This document shows positions 12,483-27,400 of a stretch of 64,000 bases of DNA, piece after piece; the stretch's first letter is position 1; every line of letters starts with the position of its first letter. This DNA comes from Emydura subglobosa. Its lineage: Eukaryota > Chordata > Testudines > Chelidae. The notes below the pieces were generated by a model. The model saw only the letters and a program-made list of their open reading frames with translations. It made no database searches and was not told the DNA's origin. Where the stretch lies: contig ML680043.1 of the NCBI GenBank assembly GCA_007922225.1, positions 199,452-263,451 of the forward strand. Reading direction: 5' to 3'. Made by a program: the position numbers and the translations under genes.

Positions 12483-15400
12483 GTAAGTAATCTCAGAATT
12501 CCCTATGTGCTATATGTGTATTATCTGTACTTTATTATCACAAACAGATGCATTTATTTTGGAGAATTAAATCTGCACCGGTTTGAATTTCACCCACATA
12601 GTATAACATTACTACAAATCTGAAAACTGCTGGTCAGTGAAATTTTAATCTGTGAAGTATATGATTGTTTATAGGACAAATATCAGAAACTGGAGGGTCA
12701 GAACCAAGACAATAATCAATACAATTCTTTTTAGAGTCCAGGTACTTTAAATCCATTGTTTCATTTCACACCACAGTTACTTTGTAGTGTTATTTTGAAA
12801 TATACACACCTCCCACAAAATGTATCAAAAAGTGCAATGCTGGAGCAAATATAGTGTAAATGCAACATAATCAATTTATTTGGATTCTAACAAACCAAAA
12901 CAACCCGCAGCCTAATCAACAGCATTCTCATAGCAGGAAACTTTCAAAGACACAAAAGGGACGCAAGCACCCAATTCTCCTTGACTTTCAGTGGGAGTTG
13001 GGAGCCTAACGCTTTTAGTGATTTTGAAAATCTCCAAAATGAACAAGAGAGTTAGTCAGAGTACCAGTGGTGGGAGGAAAAGGCCTGAGACCAAAAGCAC
13101 ATTTATGCCCCTGGGCAGAAGATAAGAGGACATCCCGAACATGAACACACCCAGCAAAGCATTTTCCTCCTCCAGTGTTTTTGCCAAGCTGGTTGGGATT
13201 AAAAAGAAAACAGGGCATAGGGGAAGAATATAATGATCAATACAGGGCACAAAATTCTCTTAGCAAGTCACCGGTGGTAAATGAAGAGGATTCAGATGTG
13301 CTGTGCTTATTATTAACTGAAAATAGGAATTCCTATCCAGCTGAGTATTCAGAGCTTCATTTCTAAAATAGGAGGAGGTGTGATGAGAACTACTGGTCAG
13401 AAATGGACCAAAAGAAAGGAATATCTATACATTATATATCTATCTATACCTTCAAAATGGAGGGTAGGTGAGAGGAGGGAGGAAGGGGAAGGGCTGGCAC
13501 TGCAGGGAAGGAAGATGTTACCGTACTGCATGACTCCAGTTCATGGAACTGGCAAGTTCAGGAATTTCCTCACCTGTCAACTCTTCAGTATAGAGGCTCT
13601 GATGATGGACCCTTATGCAACATGCAGCTATCATGTGATGCAGCAGCATCCTGAGCATTGTGCCCGTTTGGGGGAGAGAGAGGCCGTCCTTGACTAGAGG
13701 AGGGGCAATGGCAGGTTCTGGAATAGGATGAACTGAACAGCGCTTAGCACAATGGGTTATTGTCTGTAACCAGGGCTCCTAGGTACTACAGTAACACAAA
13801 CAAATAATAACAACTAACATTCAGAGATGCAGCATCTTCCTGAGGAGATGCAGAGGCAGGAGTGAGGCAACCTACAAAGGGGAAAAAAAACCCTGGCTTT
13901 TCTGCCCTTTTTAGAATCTGTGTAATGAATAAAGTAGTCCTGAATTTTTATTTATTTATTCTTATTCTTGCTTTTTTACATGACAAATGCCAGCCCTGTC
14001 TAGGCTGGAAGATCCTATGGTAACTGACTAATTATCACATCAAAAGAGCCAAGACTGTGAAAGTCAAGCACTTGAGAAAAAGGGATTTTGATTCAGACAG
14101 TTTAAAATACATTGATTTTTGTTTGTTATTGTTGTTGTCTATTTAACTTCAGTGATGAACATTTTGGAAAAAAGACTTTTTCTTAAAGAGCCAGTACTCT
14201 GATTCCCTTGATTACCATATGTGTATTTAACAACATGCATCTTCTAAGAGCCTCAACAAATCTTGTAGAAAACTAGGGAGACCAGATTTGATATTCCTGT
14301 TAAGCTGATATTTCTAAAATAAAAAGCAAGCAGGAATAAAATAAAATTAATTTTCAGGCCCTGTATATATACACCATGAAATGTTGTGTGTGAGGAAGAC
14401 ACATTTCTTCTTTTCCCCAAAGTCTTTTCAACGTCATCTTAAATTCTGTCATTTCTCACCCCAGTAGCTCTCTATATCTAAATTGTTTTATGAAGCTTTA
14501 AACTTCTATAGAATTGTATTGGATTGTTAGTTATTTTAGCTGAATGGCTTTAAATTTAGTTCCTTAAACTACTAAATGGTTATTAAACTATTATTTGAAA
14601 TATATAATATATTTACTAGAGATGGTAAAAAATGTGGAAAAATCATGAATAATTTCTAAAATAGTTGCAGTCATTTTCATCCCATTGGTTTAGAAAAATT
14701 TGTTTGTTTGTTTCAAAATTTTCACATTTTTTTCTGAATACTTTACATGTTTTGGAAAAACTTTCATTTCCAAAAATGGTAGCAACAAGAAGCTGCCTTT
14801 CAGCCATTCTGTGAGGTTGAGAAGAGAAGCAGGTGAAGAAGGGGGCTGCATCATGGCTATTGTGTCAGAGGAGTTGGGTCCCATGGAGAGAGGGCAGTGC
14901 AGAGGAAGTCAGCAAGGTGGTGGGGGAATGTGGGGCACAGAGGGTTCTCCCACTGATTGAAGGGAGGGTGTAAGATGCACTAAGGAGCAGGTTCTCATAA
15001 GGTGGCACTAGGGGAGCTGGGATAAAGCCTAAGCAGGAACTTTGGACTCTTGCAACCAACTGATGCACAAGTTAATGGCCAAGGATGCGGCCCATGCTGT
15101 AGTTGTGGGCTGGGCACACCAGCAGCCCCAGCCTCCAAGGTGTTGGACATGGGGACCTCAGCCTCAGGCCAATCCAATAGCAGGAAAAGAAGGAGCAGAA
15201 GAAGCAGCAATCACCACCTCTCACCAGTCCTGGCCCAGTCTCCAAGAACAAGATCAGGTTCTCCTGGTGCTGAGTTTTCTGTGAGTGTGGATAACTGAGG
15301 AGCTGAGAAGGACAAGAAGGAAAGAAGGGGCTGTTGAAATGAACCTCTGGTCCTGGAGGAAAGGGAGAGTAAGGTGACACAGCAGAAGAAGGACATAACT

Positions 15401-18400
15401 TCTCATGAGCAGACCTTCTTCTGCTAGATGAAGAGAGTTCAGGCTGCCCCTTCCCTTCCTGAACTTGTTTTTTTTTTTAAATAATGAAAAAAATATAAAT
15501 TAAGATGGTTTCTTGGGGCAGTGTGCAGGGGGAGGGATTTGTCCAACCTGTGTCTTCCTACCTGTGTTTTATCCATGGTGATTTGGGGAGCCTAGAGCAC
15601 TGCATTTATGGGAACTTTCAAACAACACACAGAACATAGCTTTCCCTGGCCCTCTCCTCCTTGGTCCGCTGTTAGTGGACTTTCTCCAAGCCCATCCTGT
15701 GTTGCTGGCCCTGTCTGTGGCTACTACATCCTCCATCGCATTGGCCATGGAAGGTATCCCTTCCTCCATTTCTTTTTTCTGAGACACACACAGCAGCAAA
15801 TGCAAACAAAGTTCTAAATGTAAAGAAAACCCTCCACGTGGAACATACAGTTTTGAGGCAGAGCTGTAGCCAGAGCAACATGACAGAGGTAGGCCTTGTC
15901 CTCATTTCTGCTTCATGGTCCTGAGATGTGACAGACATAATCCAGGCTTGTGTTACAACAGTGTGCTGCTACAGGCATGCAGCAGCCCTAGAAGAGAAGA
16001 CAAGCCTCCTCTAGGTATGTTGCAAGTTCTGTGTGTCTGTGATATCCATCCATGTAAATGCTAGATATTGATGTGAAATTTCTATTGTAAATCCGTATTT
16101 TCTGTGTAAAATTGTAATCTCCTGTGATATAAATTATCAATTGTAATATCACTCATGCATCGAAGTGACAGGAGAATCCATCATCAACATCATCATGCAT
16201 TAGTGAAAAACTATGCACTTCATCTAGATTTTACCCACATTCTTATCCATATGTTTCCAGATCCTGTTCCACATCCTACAAGTACAAATTCTAATTCTAT
16301 TGGTAAGTGAAACTTTAATCTGTGAAAAATATTATGGTTTATGCCAGAAATATCAAAATTTGGAAGGTCTGGATAGAGATATAATTAATACATTCCCTAT
16401 TAGAATTCATGTAAATGAATACACTGTAGGCACACTGCAAAACAACCACTGAAAAGTTTGGCAAAACTGAAAGTCTTTCTTTTTCATACCAATCTAATTT
16501 CTCATTGTTCATCCCTCTCCTTGCAACCTGAATTGAATTTTTCACTTCAAAATCAGAAAATCCTACTCTGGAATGGAAACAGAAACACAGAATAAGATCT
16601 TTTAAAATCTGACAGTGGGAAAGTTTGGAGTGGGGGAGAGGTGGAGTCCTGAGGTGAGAAGAGGGGAGTTGGAGTCTCTAGAAGGGACAGGGAGAAGATG
16701 GACTGGTATTTGGAAGATGATGAAATGGGAAAGGTAGGAAGAAGAAGAAGAAGAAAGAGGAGGAAGCCAAGGAGATGTTGCAGCATTGCATGACTCTGAT
16801 TCATGGACTGATAATTTCATGTGCAATTATTTCCTTATCTGGCACCTTTTCCATATGGAGGTCTTCAGAGGTTCTGATGATGGATTATAGGCAACATGCA
16901 GCTACCACATGATGTAGTAACACTCTGAGTACTATGCCTGAGTAGTGGAGAGAAGCCATCCTCTACTGTAGGAGGAGCAATGGCAAGCACTGGACTGGTT
17001 TGGACATGGTAAATACCAGCACCTCCCCCAGGAGAAGCAGAAGCAGGATTGAGTGTGCCCAGCAGAGACCCCTTCTTTCTGACTGGGATCAGATATTCTC
17101 TGCCATGCAGCACCATAGGGTCAATGCCTCAGCCCATAGCTGCGTGATGAGGGGGAGAGAGATGCCCTCCAGGGAGATAGGAGGGCCCTGGAAGGGGAGA
17201 GTGTGTCCTTAAGGATAGAGAGAAGTGTTTGTATGTGTGTTTGTTTTTGTTCCAGTCCTCAGCCTGCTGACAGCTGTCTCTCCATCTGTTCAAATCTGAT
17301 CTTGCCACGTATGGGATACTTTGTCATTTTAGTATCAGAGAAAAAAAACTGTCTGTTGCAGGTGGTGTGCAAAGGGACAAAGCTGGGTTTGTTCCCTTTT
17401 TAGCTTTTTCATTACGGAGAAAGTAGGTTTGAAATTACTTGCTTTTTTCTTTTCCTTTCTTCTGCTTCATTTTTACATTATAACTATGTCCTGTCTAGAC
17501 TGGAAGACTCTGTCATGTATGGAGAACTAGTGAAACAGCAACATCACAAAAGCAAAGAAAGTAAACCCTGAGTTGTTCAGAAGCAAGAGGAATTTTTTAT
17601 TTAGACTGTTTAAAACTTTTTTATATATTAACTAGCATATTTTAAAGAACACTTTTTGAGATGATCCAAACATACCATTAGGCTTCTTTGAAAATATCAG
17701 TTGTTATTCTGAAGCTCCAAGTCCTGCAAGCACATGTTTAACTTTATTACCATAAGTAGCCCCATTGAAATCAACTGAATTTAATCACATGCAGACGTGT
17801 TTGCAGGATTGGGACCTTAGACAGATGAAATAGTTTCTTTTAAAAAATGTCTATGCTTCTCCATAAGGTAATATTACAGCTTCCAGTTTGGTCTGAATCA
17901 GGAACTAAATTTCAGAGTTCACTATGAATTATTTCCTTTTTCAAAAAAACCCCAAAAGATTCTCAATTTTTTTTTGCCTTACATCATACAAAAGCACATA
18001 AATAAATCTAGTGTGAGATGTTTGAGCAGTTTTTTATATCTGAAATGGAAATATATTTCTAACAATGTAATCTAGAAACTGGAATTTGCAATAATTCTTG
18101 GATGATTCTTTTACCACAGACTGGATGCAGATACTAATTTTGATACTAGTTGTCCTTATTTTCATCAATTCCCTCATCATCCTGTACGTCAGTTGCAGAC
18201 TGTACATCAATTGGAGATGGGAACATTATGGTAAGAATTTGTACCTTAAAAAACTACTGATTGTTATAATATATTTTGAATATATTTGGTAAATGAGTGG
18301 AAATTTTGTCTTAAAATTGTTACAGTTGCTGAGTCCTCACATTATTATAATGACAAATGGATTTGGCATACTAAATGCCAAAGACATCGCTTTAACAGTC

Positions 18401-21400
18401 ATTCTTTGAATGGCCTCTGCATATTCCCACTTAAGGATGAAGGCCCCTGTGCCAGGAGTTATTGTAATGTTCTGAAAGGCAGAGTCTGCTGGGGTGTCTC
18501 ACCCTTCTCTCCCCTCTCATCCCAGAGTGTTCAGAGGGTGTAAAAGGGAAGCAGCCCCAACTGCCCTTCAGTTCCTTCCCACTATAGAATATGAAGCGAG
18601 CTCTGATCAATCCCACACCTCAATGCTTCTCTCGTTGGCTTTCTTTCTGCCCTTTGGAGGCAAAAGCTGTTTGTAGTAGATCAGTTGTTACTTAGTCTGA
18701 TTTCATAAAGGAAAAGAAAATGAAAGAGAAAAGGCAATGCCCAGGGCTTTGTATGCACCCTCAGAAGTGGGAGGGCTACCTCGCACACCCTCCTGGTCCA
18801 GTCGATTTCAGTCTGGTCATTTTTAAATCCAATCTCCTCGTAGCAAGGCGCTGTGGTCTTCCTCGGAGCCTGGGACCGAGGACAAGCTGCAACCCCCTCC
18901 CCCGGGCAGATCAAATACTAAATACCCTGGGAGCAGAGGGGCAGGGCCAGGACAGGAAAGGGAGGTATAAGAGGCCGACCTAGCAGTTCAATGAGGGGGA
19001 AGCTGCTGCCAGAGAAGGATGTGCCTTCCCTGAAGCTGTGGCCTAGGCCTGACCCAGGCCCCACGGCAGTACAGACCTACCAGAGCCTCCAAGGCCTGCC
19101 TGGGCGGCTGGGCCTTACTGACTGGATCGGGCCTCCAGGCCTTCGTGACTGGGAAGGGCCACCAGGCCCTGGTAGCTGGGAAGAGCTACCAGAGACAGCT
19201 GAATGGGAGGAACCCCTCGAGGCCGGCCCTGATTTAGAGGAGCTGCAGCCACTCGAGCTGCCTGAGCCCGTTGTTTCGGAGGACCCACCAGGACCCTCTA
19301 ACCTGCAGGAGCCACCCTCTACTGACGACCCCGAGGAGTTCCCGGACCTGCCACCTGCCGATGATGAGGGACTAGTAGGACTCTCGCTAGCCATCTACCC
19401 CCAAAAGTCGGAGGAGCATGCCTGGCTCCAGGTACCCGGGTTCAAGGTGGGAGGAAGTAGCCGAGGGGCAACCGTCTACAGCCGGGCTGAGCGTATGTTC
19501 GAACCAGTCAACGTGTTGTGTCTGGAGCCCTGCTGACTCAGTGGCAAAGTGGTTTTCCACTGATAGGGCCCTGGGCTGGGACACAGTGGAGTCGGGTGGT
19601 CCTGTGTCTTCCTTTCCCCCTTCCCTAGCCACCCCGGGAGTACTTGGCTTCTCTGAACCCGCCTGCCAGAGGATACTAAGCTTACCAGCCCTGCCTGCCT
19701 GAAGGCTGGGGGCTATAGACTATTTTCGCTGCCCTGCCCTGCCTGAGGGCCGGGGTCTACAGACCCACTAAATGCTAGCTTTTTCCTGCTGTAGACCAAG
19801 TCACTGTGGCCTTCTTCGGAGCCTGGGCCTGAGGAAAAGCAGCAACCCCCCTGCTGGGTCAAGCCACACGCTTATACTCCTTTTAAGGATACACTCACCA
19901 TCAAGGTCCTTGGATTGGTCCAGACTGACCGAGCAGACCTGGCCACGTGCCGAAGTCGCTCTGACTCTGGCTGTCAAAGGATGTGGGGCTGCAAAACCTG
20001 CATCTGAATCTCAGCCAGGCCTAGATCTGGAGCCACAAAACCAAAATCCTGCAGCAAACCATGAAGCTGCAGCCATATAACCTTGATGAAATAACCAAGC
20101 GTGAGGGACTGCCAGTGCAGGACTGCTAAGGAGGGATCCAATTCCCTAGGATTCCACCAGCATGATGATCCAACACCTTTGTCTAGTGGCTTTAGAACAG
20201 AGAGGCCCTCTGGATCTGCCCAGATCAAGGGAGTCTGATACCTTAATCTCTACTCAGAGATTTTTGTAGAACTGATCATTCTGTGCTTAACATAGTGGTG
20301 TGAACAAACAAGTCCAGTGTGCAGGTCTTCACAACACTGGAAGGGGGAAATGCATTATAAGCTGCAGATCAGATGGGGAATGTGGGATCTGTCAATTACA
20401 AGATGATGTCTTCAGACAATACTTCCTATTTGGGCATTTTCAAATGCACACACTTGGTATCTTGCTTCTCAGGAGCATGGTTTTCCCTTCTGATGTTCCA
20501 TCTAAAAAACCCTCTTCCTGAAAGTAAAAGGGGAGAGACAAATCCATTCGTAGATTCTCTTACTCTGAGCATCTTCTCAGCCAATATATTCGGTTCTGGA
20601 GCTTTCAGTTCCCCCCGAATCTAGGAGATTTTCCATCCATCCCTAAGGATTTAGGGCCAGATTTTCAAAGGTTTAGGTGCCTAAAGATGCTGATCAGCAC
20701 CTAGTGGGACTTTTAAAAGCAGCCATGCCACTAATTCCAGGAATTAGGGCCTAGGCATTTTTGAAAATCCCATTAATTGCCTATATGCATCTTTAGGCTC
20801 CTAAACTTTTGAAAATCTAGCAGATTTTCAGTTGCCCGGGATTGGGTCTACAAGAATTTGGCTGCTGAAGATTTGACAGGCTAAGAGCTGATGCCTGAAT
20901 CAAAGGCTCTTTTAGGATGTGATGTTGCTGAGCTCTCTTTTCCTCACCTCAATTCTATCGATTCTGAGCTGTCTCATGGATCCAAAGTTTTTTCCAGCTG
21001 CACAGTGTCTGCAGGAGAAGAAGGCTGCCGTTCTGGTGTCGAAGGATGTGACCCATGGTCCCCCAAAGTACTATTTTGATTGCAAAGTCTATTTTCAAGG
21101 AAAAGAAGAGGTGCCTGGAAACACCTTCTTCTACAAGGAATTGAAAGGTGCAACACCATGGATCCACAGAGAAGATACAAAGTGCTGTGGATTTAGTGAT
21201 GCACATAAAGGATGGAGGAAACACCTAGGGACGCCCATCCTTTTCTTTACCAAGCCTGAATAATTGCGTCCAATGGAACAGTCATTTGCAGCATATGACA
21301 AGGCCTTAGTAACCCGACAATTCCTCCTATAATGGAGGGGAATGAGAGAAGTCTTTGAGAACTAACTAATTAGGCTGGAGCTCTTGCACTCACACTTAAG

Positions 21401-24400
21401 GGTTGAGAAATCCATTGCCTACACTTACTGGTGTGTGAGGTTTCCTTCCTACCACAATACAAATGAGTCTTGCCAGAGTGGCCAATAGGGCTAGCTGGCA
21501 TGGGGCAAAATGCTGTCCAGCTGTGCTAACACCCTGAGGGACGTTATACTCAGCTCTGGGGTCCAGAGGCAGAGCTGTGTGATTTCCAGAAGTGTTCCTG
21601 AGGCACTCTCCTCTCTGTGCCTTGATTGTCTCAAAACTACAAGCAGCAAACACAATGAAACCATCTTGAAAGATAGCCATTTTCCTATATTGATCTTCCT
21701 CTCTGTACATGCCTCTGACTGGAGTCCCAGACTAGAGACCTCTTCCCAGAACTGTACCCTATGCCAGCAAGTGTTCAGTTGTATGCATGGATGTCATTGC
21801 TATTCCTCCTGGATGTTTGTGTGGTTGTGTTTCTAAACTTGACCCTCTAAATTTGGCCACTTGAAGAGGAAATAAAGGTTACTTAGCCAGAACTGTCGTT
21901 CTGCAAGATGAGCCTCTGTATAGTCACCCTCTCCACCCACCTTGCCTATTTCTTTGGAATCTCAGTATTAGGAATTCTCATATTAGGGGAAGAAAGTGAT
22001 GGGCGGTTGGGGCCACTTCCCCTTTCCTGCCATCAGAACTCTGCAGGTGAAAAGAAGAAATAGGGGCAAGTAACCTGAAAGAACACTGCTGTCCAGAACA
22101 TCCTGGTGGCCCATGATTCACATGTTTTGAGTGCTTGGACTCTATGCCCCATAAGGGAGGGCACAATGTGGCCTTTATTCTGTTCATTTGGCATGGGTGG
22201 GTTGGTGCAGGGGTGGGGTTGGCGATTAAAAAGGGAGAGGATACATTTGGTCAGGTATTATCAGTTTCGGTTTGGGTAAAGTGGGCAAGATGCGGAGCAA
22301 AGAAGGGTGTATATTCAATAAAGACAAGTGCAAAGTACTAGACTTTGGAAGGAAAAATCAAATGCAAAAAAAAAAAAAAAAAAAAGGGGGAATAACTGGC
22401 CAGTTGTTACTACTGCTGAAGAGGATCTGTGTGTCATAGTGGATCATAAATTGAATATGAGTCAACAGTGAGGTGCAGCTATGAAAAAGGCTAATATCAG
22501 TCTGGGGTGTATTAACAGGAGTGTTACATGTAAGACATGAGAGGTATGTGTTCCGCTTTGCTCAGCACACAGTGGTTTTCTGGAGCAAGGAAGATTAGCA
22601 AGTGGTTTAGAAGATTCATGATTTGCATGACGTTCCAAAGAACACTGAACCATCAATGTGTCATGTGTTCTTGTTAAGGACTGTAGAAGTTATTTTAGGC
22701 TGAAGAAAAAGGGTAACTGTTACTCACTGGCAGATTACGCTTTCTCTGCATATTGTGTTTGCTAAATTGGATAAGAAAATCCTATATGGTACATATGAGA
22801 AGTAGTAATTGGAAAATTATCTTCACGCCTATATTAAATACCTTATCTTTTTTTCTATTTCAGTAAATCACAGAACATTGAGGGATCTTGAAAGAGGTAA
22901 AAAATATTGTAGACTTATCTAAAACATTAACACTTGTTAATTGTCATGCTATGTGTAATTTTGTTTCATCATATAGTGTGTATTGCCATAAAAGAGTAAG
23001 CCTAATGACACAGTTCTGCATAGACTCACACCCTCCTGCAATATAACTAGAGTTATCTATATTGAGATCAATTGGGTTGCACAGGGAGTAAATCAGGGGA
23101 GAATTTATCCATAAACATTGAAATCATTGGGACTACTCATGCTGTAATTAAATGGACTATTCATGTTGTGCTTAAATACCTTGCTGCAATTTGAGTCCTC
23201 AGTCTGAACGTCTTTGAACTTTTGTTGGACAGGGAGTGTAAAGGTATTAAATGTATTGAAACATTACTGGAAAGTACCTATAAAAAGCTATGTTGAAAGG
23301 CAGCTATTTAGGTTGCAAAGCCAAACCCTTCAAAGTTAGACAATGCCAGATATATAGTTGCCAGTGCAACTGGCATGTATAGTGTCCACTTGGGCATCTA
23401 TGCTGTGCCCTGAATGAGACAGGGTCCTGTGAAAAAATTAGCATGTGATCATATAATTAAGGGCTATATCATAACACATGAAAGTGAGAGACTCAAAGAG
23501 CTCAGTCTATTTAGCTTTACAAAGAGAAGATTAAGGAGTGATTTGATCACAGTCGATAATTGTATGTGGAACACATATTTTAGACTGGGCTCTTCAGTTC
23601 AGCAAAGATACTATAACACAATCCAATGGCTGGAAGTTGAAGCTAGACAAAATTAAACTGGAAATAAGGTGTAAATTTTTACCAGTGAGGATAATTAACC
23701 AATAATAAAATAGAATAAAAATTGTAATGAACCATTAGAACAACTTACCAAGGGTCGTGGTGGACTCTCCATCACTGACAACTTTTAAATAAAAATTGGA
23801 TTTTTAAAAAAAAATCTGCTCTAGGAATTATTGTGGGAATGTTCTCTGGCCTGCAGTATACAGGAGTCAGACTAGATGATGACAATTGTCCTTTCTGGCT
23901 TTGGACTAGATGCATCTGCTTCCCCTCACTCATCTCCCCACCCCTGCCCCATTAGCAGGCATGGATTGTCTCTGCCTCCATGATCACCAAGCTTTGAATC
24001 CTGAATCTTCAACACTGCAGCACAGACCATTTCTGCTTACTGGACTCATTGTGTTAGCTGGCAGCAGTAAAAGGCTCTTATGTGAAAGGGATGAGAGGGT
24101 GGAGGGAGTCACTGGGGCCATGTGGTAGGTCTGGGGTCAATCTGCCTCTGACAATGAAATATACAGAGTTATTCCACTGACTGCAAAACATTATCCATAC
24201 AGCCACAGCTAAGAACCAATTCTGTCATTTTGCCTCAAGCTATCAAAATCATGACCCAGTAGACTAAGTAAAGGGCCGAATTTTTCAGTGACTTACTCTA
24301 TATTTAAACTTACATAACTGAGAGCAGAATCTGACCTACAGTTTTGTATTTTGAGCCTTTTATTTTCCTGATTATCTTTGGAATACTTTAGCAAAATATT

Positions 24401-27400
24401 TTGCTAATCAACCTTTATTTTGTTTCCATAATTAAAAATCAAATCAAATAAAGAAAGAATTATTATAAAACCAAAACCATGGTGAAAACTGTAAATTACC
24501 ATTGAATTCTGAGTACTTATACTCACCAAGCACCCAGGTTTAAATGGAAGGTTCACTTGTTTTGAAATAAAAACCTTTTGAAAACCTTACACTTACACAT
24601 AGCTGTGAATCATGCCACTCCCTCTCCCCCAAATTGCAAGCATGCCAGGGTTCAAAAGCAGTGGAATTACTGCTGTTCCATTACTTCAAATCCCAACTGC
24701 ACCAGTTATGGAGCAGGTGCCTTCAATTTTTTGGTCAATTCCAGGGGATTAGAAACCCTGATTTTGTACATCCATTAATCCTTTTGTATCAGATAATTTT
24801 GTAACATCATCTCTAGATGATTTCATCTGCTTAACGATTTACTGCTTTTTGCAGCGCCACTCCTGGAGGAACATGGTAAGTGTCTATTGCTTCTGAAAAT
24901 CTGAAAAAAGCTCTAAATTTAAAGGGCTGTTGTTATTGCTATTCAGTGGGAAGGCCTGCTTCTTAATGATGAAGCCAATGCAGCTTTATTTTATTCACTG
25001 AATAATAAACAGATCTCCTTACTATCCTCTGCAGAATGCCTATACTTCATGTCCATCCCTGTAACGGTGCTGTTGAGGATGTTCCCTCATAGAAAGTTGG
25101 TTGGATACCTTGCAATATTTGTACTTATTTTCTCTCTGGCCTCATGGATTCCGTGGGATAGACTGATTTTCAGTATCACTTTACAGTATAAACATTCTAC
25201 AACATCATGCCTCCTCTGCATGTAGTGTGTACATCTCTCTGTCCTTCAAATAATTGGCATTTATTCAGATGGCCCACACAAGCCAGGAAGAGGGCTGATG
25301 AATACAGTTATTTCTCTTACTCGAAGCAGTGCGCTAAAAGGAGAGTGTGGATGCAGCATCAGAGGCAGCAACTCGGGTTAGTCACCCAAGTACAATGCCA
25401 CTCGACCTCCTGGGTAAACATTTGGGCAGACAGCCCAAGCCCCCGCCACTGATTGCTGCCAACACACTACTATTTTATAGACACAATCTCTAGCAAAGCA
25501 ACTGATTGTAAATCCACCCAAACTCGAAACCACACTTCCCAACAGCTGGGTAGACATGTCAGAAGTGTCACATGGGAAATGGAGTAGAGCGGGGNNNNNN
25601 NNNNCTCTCCCCCAAATTGCAAGCATGCCAGGGTTCAAAAGCAGTGGAATTGCTGCTGTTCCATTACTTCAAATCCCAACTCCACCTGATATGCAGCAGG
25701 TGCCTTTAATTGTTTGGTCAATTCCAGGGGGTTAGAAACCTGATTTTGTACATCCATTAATCCTTTTGTACCAGATAATTTTGTAACATCATCTCTAGAT
25801 GATTTCATCTGATTAACGATTTACTGGTTTTTGCAGTGCCACTCCTGGAGGAACGTGGTAAGTGTCTATTGCTTCTGAAAATCTGAAAAAAGCTCTAAAT
25901 TTAAAGGGCTGTTGTTGTTGCTATTCAGTGGGAAGGCCTGCTTCTTAATGATGAAGCCAATGCAGCTTTATTTTATTCACTGAATAATAAACAAATCTCC
26001 CTACTATCCCCTGCAAAATGCCTATACTTCCTGTCCATCCCTGTAACGGTTCTATTGAGGACGTTCCCTCATGGAAAGTTGGTTGGATACCTTGCAATAT
26101 TTGTACTTATTTTCTCTCTGGCCTAATGGACTCTGTGGGATGGACTGATTTTCAGTATCACTTTGCAGTATAGACATTCTGTAACATCATGTCTCCTCTG
26201 CATATAGTGTGTACATCTCTCTGTCCTTCAAATAATTGGCATTTATTCAGATGGCCCAAACAAGCCAGGAATGGGGCTGATGAATACAGTTATTTCTCTA
26301 ACTTGAGGCAGTGCGCTAAAAGGAGAGTGTGGATGCAGCATCAGAGGTGGCGACTCGGGTTAGTCACCCAAGTACAGTGCCACCCGACGTCCTGGGTAAA
26401 TACTTGGGCAGACACCCCAAGACCCCGCCACTGATTGCTGCCAACACAGTACTATTTAGAAGCACAATCTCTAGCAAAACAACTGATTGTAAATCCACCC
26501 AAACTCGAAACCACACTTCCCAACAGCTGGGTAGATATACCAGAAGTGTCACATGAGAAGTGGAGCAGGGTGGGGAATCTGTGCATTACTTTCAATTGGC
26601 CTACTGTTTAGTATATTGATAGGCTATTTTGAAATAATTTTTATATTTGGTTTTCAGAGAAGCTCAGAAAGTGAACAGTGGGTTTACTTAGATTTTTTAG
26701 CTTAGTTTTAATTTAATTCAGAACAAATTACTTGTGTTTTGTTTATACCACAATAGTTCCTTCAACTCAGAGTTCAAGCCATTGTGGATAAGGTGTCTGT
26801 AGCAGTAAGAGGCTGGGAGATAGGCATTTATAAACAGGAGTCAATGGAGTGAGGACTGGATCTCCAGTTTTGTGCACACCCAGGGCTACTGTGGAGACAT
26901 ACCCTGAGTGTCACAAAGGCAGTGCAGTAAGGGGGGGTGGGGAAATCTCTCCCTTGAATTAAATTTGTCTTGTGTTTTCCATATTGGAAGACCTATATCA
27001 TTTTGAAATAATTTTTCTTTTTACATATTTCAGTTAACCTTTTGGAAGAGAACGATAGGTTTATTGTGATTTTTAAGTTTAGTGTGAAACTGAATGAGCG
27101 CAAATTACTTCTATTCTGTTGGTATAACAGAAGTTCCTTCAAAAGACTCAGGGTTCGAACCGTTGTTGATAAGGTGTCTATGATAATGGATGGCTGGGAG
27201 ATGGACATTTATAACTAGGAGCCAGTGTGGTGTGGCCTGGATATCCAGTTTTGTACACTCAGGGCCTTTGCTTTGTTTAGTTCCGGAATGCAGGATTCTG
27301 AGTTGTTACTAGATCTGGGTGATGGATCTGGTGTGGTGTGTAGGAAAGGGGATGAATGAGAAAACTGGCAGCTGTGACTGGCGAGGTCTGCAGGGAGATC

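Noticed and set aside
19077..19394. 105-codon minus-strand ORF rich in Ser and Gly
   Set aside because: Antisense shadow of the acidic Pro-rich ORF at 18991-19536.
20919..21263. 114-codon + strand ORF
   Set aside because: No domain, no splice context in phase 1-1 and no second copy in the window; probably chance.
27055..27060. U12-type AT-AC intron to explain ataggt donors
   Set aside because: The donor lacks the U12 consensus (atatcctt) and no matching branch point or AC acceptor is seen; simple donor loss is the better reading.
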